Of a stretch of DNA of 64,000 nt, positions 26,219 through 34,587 are shown piece after piece (positions within the stretch are counted from its first letter, which is position 1; every line of letters begins with the position of its first letter). Source of the DNA: Chloracidobacterium sp. (GTDB lineage: Bacteria > Acidobacteriota > Blastocatellia > Pyrinomonadales > Pyrinomonadaceae); assembly GCA_016720705.1 (NCBI GenBank), contig JADKKB010000008.1, positions 48,865 to 112,864 of the forward strand, read 5' to 3'. The translations under genes and the position numbers were made by a program. Below the pieces are notes generated by a model. The model searched no databases. It saw only the letters and a program-made list of their open reading frames with translations, and was not told the origin of the DNA.

Positions 26219-27826
26219 ATGAAATGTAAAAATCTCGTTAGAATGTTCCTGGCCACTTTCGTTTTGCAATCGATAGTTCTGGCCAATTTTGCAATTGGAC
26301 AATCCACAGCCCCGGCAGATGTGAATGCCGCGATCAGAAAAGAGGCTATGGAAAATTCGAAAATATTCAACACACTTCATTACTTTACCGACCTCTACGG
26401 CCCGCGGCTCACCGGTAGTCCTAACCACGTTGCGGCGGCAAATTGGGCAGTCAAAGAAATGACTTCGTGGGGATTCTCGAATGCGGCGCTCGAGCCTTGG
26501 GATTTCGGTCATCCTGGATGGGTCAATGAGCGTTCCACCGGGCTAATGATCTCGCCGGTCCAAGACACTTTGACATTTGAAGTTTTGGCGTGGACGCCGT
26601 CGACAAAGGGCGTGGTAAATTCGGCCGCTGTTCATATGGTGCTGCCGGATCGACCGACTCAGGAAGAACTTACGGCATACTTTGCCGGAATGTCGGCAAA
26701 GGTCGGGAAGAAGATAGTACTGGTCGGTAAACCTGCGGTTATCCCGGTAACGATCGAACCGGCACCCCGCCGAATTCCGGACGCAACTGCCAAGCAACGG
26801 TTCGATCCCAAATCGGCTTCGCAGGGGCAAGGGTTCGGTCGAGGGACAGGTCCAATTTCCACCCCGAAACCAAATGCTTTGACGAATGCTCAGATCAATG
26901 AACAGCTTGATGCCTTTCTGGTTGTTAACAAGGTTGCCTTGCGTGTAAATGACGCCGCTATGGACCACGGCCTGATCCGAGCTTTTAATAACAGGAGCTT
27001 CGATATCACCAAGGTTGTGCCGACCGTAGTTATGCGAAACGAAGATTTTGGTCGCATTGCCCGTCTGATCGCACACGGCACGCCGGTAAACCTGCAGTTT
27101 GAGGTTCGCAATCGCCTTGTGCCCGAGGGTAAGACCAGCTACAACGTTGTCGCTGAGATCCCTGGCACCGATAAAAAGGATGAGGTCGTAATGCTCGGCG
27201 GACATCTTGATTCTTGGCATTCGGCAACCGGGGCGACCGACAATGCCGTCGGTTGTGCGGTGATGATGGAAGCTGCCCGCATCCTGAAGGCGATCGGCGT
27301 TAAACCACGTCGAACTATCCGAGTCGCGTTATGGAGCGGTGAAGAGCAGGGCTTGCTCGGTTCTCAAGCGTATGTCAAAAAGCACTTTGGAACTGCCGAA
27401 GCACCGGGGCCTGAATTTTCCAAATTCAACGGTTACTTTAACATCGACAGCGGAACGGGACGTGCTCGTGGATTCAGTGTTTTCGGCCCGGCCGAGACCT
27501 CGACCGTTCTTCGTGACGCTGTGGCATCGTTTGCCGATCTCGGCGTAACGGGTGCGATCAGTTCGACGAGCAGGAGCCTTGGCGGATCCGACCACACGTC
27601 GTTTAGTGCGGCCGGACTTCCGGGTATTGGCGTTGCACAGGATCCTATCGAGTACTTTACCGATACGTGGCATACCAATCTCGATACCTATGAGCGCGTG
27701 ATCGATTCTGACGTAAAGTCGTCGGCAATTGTGATTGCAGCCGCTGTTTACAAGTTGGCGATGCAGGATGAGATGCTTCCGCGCTTCTCTGCGGCAGATA
27801 TGCCAAAGGCTCCGGCCCAGCGTTAG
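26219..27826 (+). CDS. secreted M28-family metallopeptidase (aminopeptidase)
   Basis: 535 aa. The signal peptide is at residues 1-28 (LATFVLQSIVLANFAIGQ). A PA (protease-associated) insert region precedes the catalytic domain. The di-zinc site of family M28 is present: GGHLDSWHSATGATDNA (His, Asp, bridging Asp), WSGEEQGLLGS (the Glu-Glu pair), FNIDSGTG (Asp) and WHTNLDTYER (His). It is expected to release N-terminal residues or dipeptides in the periplasm or outside. Large sets of such exported M28 peptidases are common in Acidobacteriota. No operon partner. Confidence 0.9.
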   Translation: MKCKNLVRMFLATFVLQSIVLANFAIGQSTAPADVNAAIRKEAMENSKIFNTLHYFTDLYGPRLTGSPNHVAAANWAVKEMTSWGFSNAALEPWDFGHPGWVNERSTGLMISPVQDTLTFEVLAWTPSTKGVVNSAAVHMVLPDRPTQEELTAYFAGMSAKVGKKIVLVGKPAVIPVTIEPAPRRIPDATAKQRFDPKSASQGQGFGRGTGPISTPKPNALTNAQINEQLDAFLVVNKVALRVNDAAMDHGLIRAFNNRSFDITKVVPTVVMRNEDFGRIARLIAHGTPVNLQFEVRNRLVPEGKTSYNVVAEIPGTDKKDEVVMLGGHLDSWHSATGATDNAVGCAVMMEAARILKAIGVKPRRTIRVALWSGEEQGLLGSQAYVKKHFGTAEAPGPEFSKFNGYFNIDSGTGRARGFSVFGPAETSTVLRDAVASFADLGVTGAISSTSRSLGGSDHTSFSAAGLPGIGVAQDPIEYFTDTWHTNLDTYERVIDSDVKSSAIVIAAAVYKLAMQDEMLPRFSAADMPKAPAQR

Positions 27827-27868
27827 TATCGCGATCCACTCGCCCTTCAGGTGTTGACGTCTAAACCA

Positions 27869-27899
27869 AATGCCCGTGCTTTAATGTGCGGGCATTTTG
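27869..27899 (+). terminator. terminator after the M28 peptidase gene
   Basis: AAATGCCCG and CGGGCATTT form a 9-bp stem around TGCTTTAATGTG, followed by TGTGATT. It lies 43 nt after the stop codon. Confidence 0.7.
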
Positions 27900-27940
27900 T
27901 GATTGACCATTTCAGTGCATCCATTTATCATTGACGAACA

Positions 27941-28297
27941 ATGACATACACATCTAGCACGTCTATGAATAGTGACTACATAAGGGTCACAGCTCAAGGG
28001 TCATACTCGTACGAGCAGATGTTTGGATTTTTTGATTATTGTCGTAAGGAAGCGGACAATTCTGATCTTGAGAAAGTACTGATCGATTGCGTCGAACTTA
28101 AAATGCAATTGTCAGAAGTTCAACGATTTGAGGGCGGACAGATGATTGCCAGCCTTTTCGGCAGCGACAAAAGGGTCGCTCTCGTTCTGCCTGCTGGCCA
28201 AGTCACCAAAATGGGCGAAATTGCGGCCAACAATCGAGGTGCTCGATTGCTAGTTACGGAATCGCTCGATGAAGCGTTACAGTGGCTCGACAATTGA
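27941..28297 (+). CDS. small STAS/SpoIIAA-like protein, unknown
   Basis: 118 aa, soluble. The alternating strand/helix layout (YIRVTAQGSYSYEQM..., KVLIDCVEL..., KRVALVLPAGQVTKMG, ARLLVTESLDEALQWL) resembles SpoIIAA-like/STAS-fold proteins of about 120 aa. The segment ending in EALQWLDN is the usual C-terminal helix of that group. No phosphoacceptor Ser motif is obvious. It converges on nth with a 10-nt gap. The assignment is by pattern and uncertain. Confidence 0.5.
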   Translation: MTYTSSTSMNSDYIRVTAQGSYSYEQMFGFFDYCRKEADNSDLEKVLIDCVELKMQLSEVQRFEGGQMIASLFGSDKRVALVLPAGQVTKMGEIAANNRGARLLVTESLDEALQWLDN

Positions 28298-28307
28298 ACG
28301 GCCTCGC

Positions 28308-28949
28308 TCACACCTTAAACGCCGAAGGGCAAATATCCGCTAATACACAATTCCCGCAATCCGGTTTTCGAGCCTTACATATCTGTCTGCCGTGAAATAT
28401 CATCCAATGCGGAAACATAACCCAGTATTTTTTGGGCACTACGTCAGATAGATCTTTCTCAATCTTTTCAGGGGCCTTTTCGTCTGTCAACCCTAACCGC
28501 TGTGACAAACGGCCAACGTGCGTGTCGACGACGACGCCCGAGGCGATCCCAAACGCGTTGCCTAGGACGACGTTCGCAGTCTTGCGGGCGACGCCGCCAA
28601 GCGTCAATAACTCATCCATAGTTTGGGGGATCTCGCCGCCAAATTCATCGATTATCCGCTGACACGCCGCCTGTATATTCTTAGCTTTATTTCGAAAGAA
28701 ACCGGTCGAGTGGATATCTTTCTCCAATTCTTCTTGCCGGACGTTAATGAGGTCCAACGGCCCGCGATATTTGCGAAAAAGGTTGGCCGTGACGATGTTG
28801 ACGCGTTCATCGGTGCACTGGGCCGAGAGGATCGTCGCGATCAGCAGTTCAAACGGCGACGTGTGATTGAGTGCGCAATGAGCGTCGGGATACTGTTTCT
28901 TTAGACGCTTTATGATCTCGGCGGCTTGGGATGTTCTATCTTTCATCAT
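28308..28949 (-). CDS. nth: endonuclease III
   Basis: 213 aa, typical size. The helix-hairpin-helix with catalytic Lys is TLGGVARKTANVVL and the catalytic Asp lies in VVDTHVGRL. The C-terminal 4Fe-4S ligand pattern Cys-x6-Cys-x2-Cys-x5-Cys is complete (CKARKPDCGNCVLADIC). It removes oxidised pyrimidines and nicks the abasic site in base-excision repair. Alone on the minus strand; its promoter region (28950-29023) is shared with the divergent aminotransferase gene. Confidence 0.95.
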   Translation of the reverse strand: MMKDRTSQAAEIIKRLKKQYPDAHCALNHTSPFELLIATILSAQCTDERVNIVTANLFRKYRGPLDLINVRQEELEKDIHSTGFFRNKAKNIQAACQRIIDEFGGEIPQTMDELLTLGGVARKTANVVLGNAFGIASGVVVDTHVGRLSQRLGLTDEKAPEKIEKDLSDVVPKKYWVMFPHWMIFHGRQICKARKPDCGNCVLADICPSAFKV

Positions 28950-29077
28950 TCGCTAAAGGCTAAAAAAGAAAGGCACAAAATGCAAATTCTCGATAGTTTA
29001 TGTAGAATCAAGGCATATTTACAATGGCCGTCGATATTGATGCCACCAATTACCGCGGCGGGCCAACGACTATCAGA

Positions 29078-30202
29078 ATGAAAGTCCCATTACTAGACAT
29101 TAAAGAGCAAAACGATGCCCTTCGACCGGAGATCGAGGCGGCGTTGGGACGAGTGCTCGACTCCAATGGATTTATCCTTGGCGGCGAGGTTGCCGAACTC
29201 GAATGCGAATTGGCCGGCTATTGCGGCACCAAATACGCGATCGGATGTGCGTCGGGTAGCGACGCAATATTGCTTGCACTGATGGCCCTCGATGTCGGTC
29301 CCGGCGATGAGGTAATTACCACGCCATATAGTTTTTTTGCGACCGTCAGTGCGATCACACGGCTTGGAGCCGTCGCGGTTTTTGTCGATATCGATCCGGT
29401 TACATACAATCTTGACGTCTCGCAGGTCGAGGCAAAGATCACGGACCGGACGAAAGCAATCGAGCCCGTTCATCTTTATGGCCAATGTGCCGATATGACC
29501 GCTCTTCGTGAGATCAGTGAGCGGCACAATATTGCGATCGTCGAAGACGCAGCCCAGGCGATCGGTGCCGAAGAGAACGGTATTCGTGCCGGAGCCATCG
29601 GTACGATGGGAGCTTTTAGCTTCTATCCGTCCAAGAATCTCGGCGGTATGGGCGACGGCGGTTTTATAACGACCAATGATGACGTTCTCGCTAAAAAGCT
29701 GCTTGCGCTTCGTGTACACGGATCGGATGTTAAGTACTACCATAAATACGTTGGCCTAAATTCGCGTCTGGACGGTTTCCAAGGTGCTGTGCTCCGTGTA
29801 AAACTTCCGCATTTGGATAAATGGGCCGATATGCGCCGTGCAAATGCGGCGAGATACAGAGAGCTTTTCACCGATGCCGGGTTGACCGAGCAGATCGGGC
29901 TTCCGTTTGAAAGATCCACAGCTAAACATATTTATAATCAATATGTTATACGCATTCCCGGACGCCGTGACGAACTGCGTCATTATCTGACCGAGAAGGG
30001 AATCGGAACCGATATTTATTACCCTGTACCGCTTCATCTGCAAGAGTGTTTTGCATATCTCGGATATAGTGCCGGCGATCTGCCCGAGGCGGAAAAGGCG
30101 GCTATCGAGACGCTTGCGTTGCCGATCTATCCCGAGTTGAAACTGGATCAGCAGGCTTATGTCGTCGATTCCATACGCGAGTTTTTTGAGCAAGACAGTT
30201 GA
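29078..30202 (+). CDS. DegT/DnrJ/EryC1/StrS-family sugar aminotransferase
   Basis: 374 aa from ATG 29078 (MKVPLLDIKEQN, the family's normal start); ATG 29024 would add 18 residues unlike the family. The PLP Lys186 lies in FYPSKNLGG, with VEDAAQAIGA (Asp to the pyridine N) and CASGSDAILLAL. These enzymes aminate nucleotide-linked keto-sugars for polysaccharides or antibiotics. The two genes that follow (TPR protein, O-antigen ligase) support a surface-polysaccharide role. The spacing to the next gene is 7 nt. Confidence 0.9.
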   Translation: MKVPLLDIKEQNDALRPEIEAALGRVLDSNGFILGGEVAELECELAGYCGTKYAIGCASGSDAILLALMALDVGPGDEVITTPYSFFATVSAITRLGAVAVFVDIDPVTYNLDVSQVEAKITDRTKAIEPVHLYGQCADMTALREISERHNIAIVEDAAQAIGAEENGIRAGAIGTMGAFSFYPSKNLGGMGDGGFITTNDDVLAKKLLALRVHGSDVKYYHKYVGLNSRLDGFQGAVLRVKLPHLDKWADMRRANAARYRELFTDAGLTEQIGLPFERSTAKHIYNQYVIRIPGRRDELRHYLTEKGIGTDIYYPVPLHLQECFAYLGYSAGDLPEAEKAAIETLALPIYPELKLDQQAYVVDSIREFFEQDS

Positions 30203-30209
30203 TCCATAA

Positions 30210-31508
30210 ATGCCAGAATTTGACCTCAGATCCGACAGCGCTTCGACATCAAAAGCCAAGATCATCTTGATCGCGGCGGTTATCTTCGCGCTCGTTTTCG
30301 GCTGGGTGGCAGTACGGCGCCAACTGGGCGGCATGATCGCCGAATTGACACCGGTCAATGACCCAAATGCTACTGCTGCTGCGGACCTGGCCCGCTCGAT
30401 GGCCCCGTCCGATCCGATTACGCTGTGGCTCGCGGCTAACGTCCAACATAATATTTTCTCGCCCGAGAGCACCAATGCCGCGATCAAGATGTACGAGGAC
30501 ACTGTACGGCTCTCGCCCAACGATTTTCGCTGGTGGATCGAACTCGGCCGTGCATACGAACAGGCCGAGATGAATGAAAAGGCGGAGGCTTCGCTGCGAA
30601 AGGCGATCTCACTTGCTCCGGCCTACACGTTTCCCCGATGGCAATTTGGCAACTTCCTTCTGCGGCAGGGTCGTACTGATGAGGCGTTTGCCGAGTTAAA
30701 GGTAGCTACCGAAAATAACCAGACGTATCGCGAACAGGTCTTTTCGCTCGCTTGGGAATATTTTGGCAAAGATCCAGTCAAACTTGAGCAGGTGATCGCG
30801 GATAAACCCGACGTTTATGCAAGTTTGGCGTTGTTCTATGGGGCACGCGGCCAAGCGGCTGACTCGCTCCGAATGTGGAACAAACTTGATGACGCTGCAA
30901 AGGCAGAGCATCCGCAATTTATTTCAGTCATCGCCCAGGGTCTATACGAAAAGCGTCATTTCCCGGAGGCACTGGAGTTTGCCAAGCAACTCGGAATGGA
31001 CACAGACGCTTTGCCCGATACCGTCACCAACGGCGGATTTGAACGCGGCGTCGGCGACGAAAAAGACACACGCTTTGGCTGGAAGATCTTTCGCAACGAT
31101 CCGAAATTTGACGCCTCCAGCGATACGTCGGTCAAGCACGGCGGCGGCCGCAGCCTCAAGCTAAGCTTTCGCACATTCAAAAAATCGGAGCTTTACAACG
31201 TCTGGCAAACAGTCGTGGTCGAACCGGGCCGCGCATACAAACTCAGCTTTTGGGTTCGCACCGAAAATCTGAAGAGCGGCGGCGGTCCGCAGATCCAGAT
31301 CGTTAATGGAAATGATGACAAGATCATTACCAATTCGGCGGTCTTTGCGGCCGGCACTAACGACTGGCAACAGTTCACGCTCGACTTTACCGCACCGGAC
31401 AATTGCAACGGCGTGACCATTCGCACCGTGCGAGCGTACTGCGGCGATGATTGTCCGATCACGGGAACCCTCTGGTACGACGATTTTGAATTGAAAAAGA
31501 TCAATTAA
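30210..31508 (+). CDS. TPR protein with C-terminal carbohydrate-binding-like domain
   Basis: 432 aa. One N-terminal membrane anchor (about residues 18-35) is followed by tetratricopeptide repeats over about 75-270 (for example WWIELGRAYEQAEMNEKAEASLRKA). A beta-sandwich begins near residue 275 (TNGGFERGVGDEKDTRFGW), a layout seen in CBM-like domains, and ends WYDDFELKKI. It is probably periplasmic. It sits 7 nt after the aminotransferase and 11 nt before the O-antigen ligase gene, as in acidobacterial polysaccharide loci. It may organise glycan assembly. Confidence 0.75.
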   Translation: MPEFDLRSDSASTSKAKIILIAAVIFALVFGWVAVRRQLGGMIAELTPVNDPNATAAADLARSMAPSDPITLWLAANVQHNIFSPESTNAAIKMYEDTVRLSPNDFRWWIELGRAYEQAEMNEKAEASLRKAISLAPAYTFPRWQFGNFLLRQGRTDEAFAELKVATENNQTYREQVFSLAWEYFGKDPVKLEQVIADKPDVYASLALFYGARGQAADSLRMWNKLDDAAKAEHPQFISVIAQGLYEKRHFPEALEFAKQLGMDTDALPDTVTNGGFERGVGDEKDTRFGWKIFRNDPKFDASSDTSVKHGGGRSLKLSFRTFKKSELYNVWQTVVVEPGRAYKLSFWVRTENLKSGGGPQIQIVNGNDDKIITNSAVFAAGTNDWQQFTLDFTAPDNCNGVTIRTVRAYCGDDCPITGTLWYDDFELKKIN

Positions 31509-31519
31509 GAGAAATTACA

Positions 31520-32875
31520 TTGACTGCTGCTAACAAGACAATCTTTTTCCTGCTTTGTGCGTGCGTGATCGTTTCGACGCTCGCATACGGCACGGTCCAT
31601 CAGCCGACGATCGCACTGTTTTACTTTGTGATCGCCGGAATGTTGGTCATTTGGGCGATCGACGGTTTTACAGGCAGTTCCGTCAAATACAGCACGAGCC
31701 TTATCCAAATACCGGTTTACCTTGCGGCGGCATACGCATTTCTTCAGATCATCCCCTTCGGTTCGATCGCCGAAACGGCCGGTTTAAGCGGCATACCGCG
31801 GACAATCTCGCTTGCTCCGTTTGCGAGTGAGGCGACAGGGCTCCATTTCATTGCCCTGGGCATTTTTCTCTCGCTCGCTCTTACATACATCGACAGCGCC
31901 GCACGCCTTAAGCGAATTGCCGTGGTGATCACCATATTCGGAGCAGTTTTCGCATTTTTTGCGATACTGCAATCGGTGCTGTCGCCAACCAAGATCTATG
32001 GCATATTCGAGCGTCCGTCGCCATTCGGTTCGTTTGTCAACCGGCATAATTTCGCTGCGTATATCGAAATGACGGCGAGCATCCCGCTCGGCCTGCTATT
32101 TGTCGGGGCTGTCAGCCGCGATAAAAAGCTGCTTTACATTATCGGCATCACGTTGATGTGCGTGGCTCTACTGCTGAGCGGTTCGCGCGGCGGTTTTATC
32201 GCTCTGCTTGCCGAGTTGATCTTGCTGATCTTTCTCACTACCCGCAGTCACGGAGTCAGAAAGGTCGCACTGCGCATCGCTCTTTCGCTACTATTGATCG
32301 GTGCGGTCATCGTCGGAGCATTTTTTGTCGGCGGTGAAACGTCTTTGTCGAGGTTTGCCGAAACTGCCGCCTCCAAGGACATCACCACCAATCGCACGCA
32401 TATCTGGGCAGTCACTCTTAAAGCGATATCAGGCAATCTGCCATTCGGTGCGGGCCTCGGGGCATTTGCCCAGGCTTACACGCCCTACGATGACTTTAAT
32501 GGCCTCGAACGCGTCGAACAGGCCCATAATGATTATCTCCAAGTGCTCGCTGACGCCGGCATCGTCGGAGCGTTGATAGGGCTAGCATTCCTGTTCCTGA
32601 TTTACCGGAGCGCACGAAAGGGAATTGCGGTCCATAATCTATTTCGCCGCGGCATCGCGATCGGTGCACTTTCGGGGATCTTCGCGATCCTGATCCACAG
32701 CGTATTCGATTTTGTGCTTCATACCACGGCAATATCGATACTCTTTCTGACGCTAGTGGCAATGCTCACCGCCGCGTTGCGCAAATACCCCGACGACGAA
32801 AGTGATCCCGATCACCACGAACACCGCAAACGCCGTTCATCGACCAAGGTGGCGGAATTCAGCCCCAAACGTTAG
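31520..32875 (+). CDS. O-antigen ligase family protein (Wzy/WaaL-like)
   Basis: 451 aa with about 10-12 membrane spans; TTG at 31520 is the only start that keeps the first span. The periplasmic loop with the conserved His (YDDFNGLERVEQAHNDYLQ) and the SGSRGGFIALLAE segment are hallmarks of the O-antigen ligase/polymerase superfamily. It joins or polymerises lipid-linked glycans at the periplasmic face. A hydrophilic His/Arg-rich tail ends the protein. Third gene of the aminotransferase-TPR-ligase operon. Ligase and polymerase cannot be told apart from sequence alone. Confidence 0.85.
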   Translation: MTAANKTIFFLLCACVIVSTLAYGTVHQPTIALFYFVIAGMLVIWAIDGFTGSSVKYSTSLIQIPVYLAAAYAFLQIIPFGSIAETAGLSGIPRTISLAPFASEATGLHFIALGIFLSLALTYIDSAARLKRIAVVITIFGAVFAFFAILQSVLSPTKIYGIFERPSPFGSFVNRHNFAAYIEMTASIPLGLLFVGAVSRDKKLLYIIGITLMCVALLLSGSRGGFIALLAELILLIFLTTRSHGVRKVALRIALSLLLIGAVIVGAFFVGGETSLSRFAETAASKDITTNRTHIWAVTLKAISGNLPFGAGLGAFAQAYTPYDDFNGLERVEQAHNDYLQVLADAGIVGALIGLAFLFLIYRSARKGIAVHNLFRRGIAIGALSGIFAILIHSVFDFVLHTTAISILFLTLVAMLTAALRKYPDDESDPDHHEHRKRRSSTKVAEFSPKR

Positions 32876-32897
32876 AAGCACTTTTAAGTAAAGCCGA

Positions 32898-33085
32898 GTG
32901 TCCCAAATTAGTTAAATTTAATTTGAAACAGTTGGATTACACATTCTGTAACGCTAAGCCGTGTGATCGCTGTTATTTACAGGCGAAAAGTGTCCCTAAT
33001 TAATTTCGCGTTTTTGCCGAATTTGGGACAGGCTAAATGCTCTGAATAAATAAGTTAACCTCCCAAAGTGTCCCTAATTAATTTC
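32898..33085. repeat. TGTCCC-type dispersed repeats
   Basis: The 18-mer GTGTCCCTAATTAATTTC occurs exactly at 32990-33007 and 33068-33085. Variants are GTGTCCCAAATTAG at 32898 and, inverted, GAATTTGGGACA at 33019-33030. Such TGTCCC(T/A)AATT motifs commonly scatter around RAYT transposase genes; one lies 1.5 kb downstream. Confidence 0.55.
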
Positions 33086-33289
33086 CTTCCCCTCAGGTTT
33101 TTTGCAGAATGTGCTCGGAAATGCCTTAACGTGTGTGTTTGTTGCATTTAGCGGAATTCTGCTGTTTCACAATACAATTTCCGGTATCCGAGTATTGCGA
33201 TCCATCCGAATTGGGTCATTGTGCCGTCTGCATTCGGTATTTCTCAAATGAAGATTGCGAAATGCAAAAGCCTCGACCGTGCCAAAATT

Positions 33290-33415
33290 CGTGCCATAAA
33301 TCGTGCCATTTTTGCACACGCGGTCCGCTTGTAACCCGTTGCCACCAGGGCATTTGCAGCCACAAATCGTGCCATTTTTACGTTGTGCAAGTAACACCGC
33401 TTCAAAAATGGCACG
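33290..33415. repeat. AAATCGTGCCATTTTT repeat cluster
   Basis: The 16-mer AAATCGTGCCATTTTT is found at 33298-33313 and 33364-33379, a shorter CGTGCCAT at 33290-33297, and the inverse AAAAATGGCACG at 33404-33415, so direct and inverted copies alternate over 126 bp. The irregular spacing rules out a CRISPR array. Confidence 0.55.
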
Positions 33416-33597
33416 GCTGTTTTCCGGTAAACCGGCCCTTTTTCTTGCGGTTACAAACAGCGACTGTTGCTATTCCGTATTCGACATTCGTTATTCGCCA
33501 TTTCTCCCGAGCTCTTTCGTTATTGCAGATATTTTCAAACATCAAACCCAAAGCGGCAGACCCTACCGTCCGAGCCTACAATACAATTATCTCACAG

Positions 33598-33618
33598 ATA
33601 TTGTGTATCATACAATAT
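33598..33618. promoter_or_regulatory. palindromic operator-like site
   Basis: Arms ATATTGT and ACAATAT are perfect inverted repeats around GTATCAT, in an AT-rich stretch 25 bp upstream of the small ORF at 33643. The size and placement fit a dimeric repressor site. No partner regulator is encoded in the window. Confidence 0.35.
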
Positions 33619-33642
33619 AGTATCTATGCAACAAAAAATAAA

Positions 33643-33816
33643 ATGAGCTACAACTCGTCGCGAACAAAACCATTGATACCGACCGGCAACAGGTACAAAA
33701 TGACGTTATCGTCGCCTCGCCGAGCCCCACGGACGGCGAACGGGCCAAAAGACATCACGCTTTCGCTCCATCGCATCGAAGTAGAAGGGCAATGTCAGGA
33801 GAAGTTTAATGAATGA
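33643..33816 (+). CDS. possible small basic protein
   Basis: 57 aa from ATG 33643, rich in Arg/Lys/Ser/Pro (SSPRRAPRTANGPKDITLSLHR). It directly follows the palindromic site. There is no clear Shine-Dalgarno and no recognised family. It may equally be chance coding within a repeat-rich spacer. Confidence 0.25.
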   Translation: MSYNSSRTKPLIPTGNRYKMTLSSPRRAPRTANGPKDITLSLHRIEVEGQCQEKFNE

Positions 33817-34069
33817 TCGCAGTACCGAAGTCGTGCCCCGCATCGCTGCATCGATACGCCGACCCGGATCGGTCAAACGGTCGAGCAGTATGGATTTGAA
33901 AGAGAATCGCAATATCGCATGCATGACCCCGTTGCTTCCTCTCCGATTGCTTCTCTACTACAGGACATATGATGTGCTAGCTACAGTGCGGCAGATTTTC
34001 GTTGCTTCACCATCGGAAACCGTGATAAGATTCCCAACAAAATCCAACAGAACAGGAGTCGAACTGCAA

Positions 34070-34468
34070 ATGGCTACAACGATAACTCTTGAGATCGAAA
34101 AGTTTCTCGACCGGGATCAACCCGCGATTATCGAGGCGGTCGGATTTGACTGGCATCAGGCCAGACTTCCGAACGGCACCAATGGAGCGTTTAGCATTAT
34201 TAAATATGTGGATAACGATTCGCCAGTGATCTTCCGCGCGGCTGTTAGCCGAAAGGTTTATCCGATGACTCTTTACATGCGAAGTGGCACCGCCAACAGA
34301 ACGGAGATCTTTCAAGCAATTCGTTTGGAGGGTGCCCTGATCAACTCCGTCGATTACCTCGGCCGCGTCTCCGACGAAAAAAACGGCGAGACCGTAGAGA
34401 TCACCGTGGACAGTTATAAGAGCCGTAGAATTTCCCAACGCTCGGACGGCGCATGGACCGATGGTTAG
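34070..34468 (+). CDS. orphan Hcp-like protein
   Basis: 132 aa from ATG 34070, chosen because AGGAG lies upstream and because the same start context recurs in the second copy at 34526; the frame is open to 33809 but that extension is not protein-like. The core IIKYVDNDSPVIFRAAVSRK, then MTLYMRSGTANRTEIFQAI and RLEGALINSVDYLG with GETVEITVDSYKSR, follows the Hcp pattern (KYVD-x2-SP, then a beta-barrel ending in an aromatic/basic strand). Hcp forms the tube of type VI secretion, but no other type VI gene is nearby. Family membership is my pattern reading, not a search result. Confidence 0.5.
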   Translation: MATTITLEIEKFLDRDQPAIIEAVGFDWHQARLPNGTNGAFSIIKYVDNDSPVIFRAAVSRKVYPMTLYMRSGTANRTEIFQAIRLEGALINSVDYLGRVSDEKNGETVEITVDSYKSRRISQRSDGAWTDG

Positions 34469-34525
34469 CCGCGAATGGACCGGCTTTTAGATAGTAAGAT
34501 CCAACGAACATGGAGGCAATAGCAA

Positions 34526-34585
34526 ATGGCTACAACGATGACGCTAGAGATAGAAAAGTTTCTCCGCAAGGGTGAAAAGGCGTAA
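34526..34585 (+). pseudogene. truncated second copy of the Hcp-like gene
   Basis: ATG 34526 starts a near copy of the upstream protein's N-terminus (MATTMTLEIEKFL against MATTITLEIEKFL), including the CAAATGGCTACAACGAT start context and a GGAGG. Similarity stops after about 13 codons, and the frame ends at 34585, right where the RAYT element begins (34588). The element evidently replaced or cut off the remainder. Confidence 0.7.
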
Positions 34586-34587
34586 AG

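Larger units (their letters stand above)
32876..33642. other. 767-bp intergenic region built of short repeats
   Basis: I see no gene. A long frame over 33133-33816 has no protein-like composition. The segment contains four TGTCCC-type motifs in 32898-33085, four CGTGCCAT motifs in 33290-33415, and a palindrome at 33598-33618. It marks the left edge of the mobile-element region. Confidence 0.5.

Noticed and set aside
33290..33415. Possible CRISPR array
   Set aside because: Repeats differ in length and orientation, spacing is irregular, and no cas gene is present.
33133..33816. A 227-codon open frame, Cys/His-rich at the start
   Set aside because: Its composition follows the repeat cluster it reads through; no protein-like pattern, no Shine-Dalgarno. 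Only the last 57 codons are kept as a weak candidate.
33809..34069. N-terminal extension of the Hcp-like gene
   Set aside because: The 87 extra residues are not protein-like, and the second gene copy at 34526 begins at the internal ATG with the same context.
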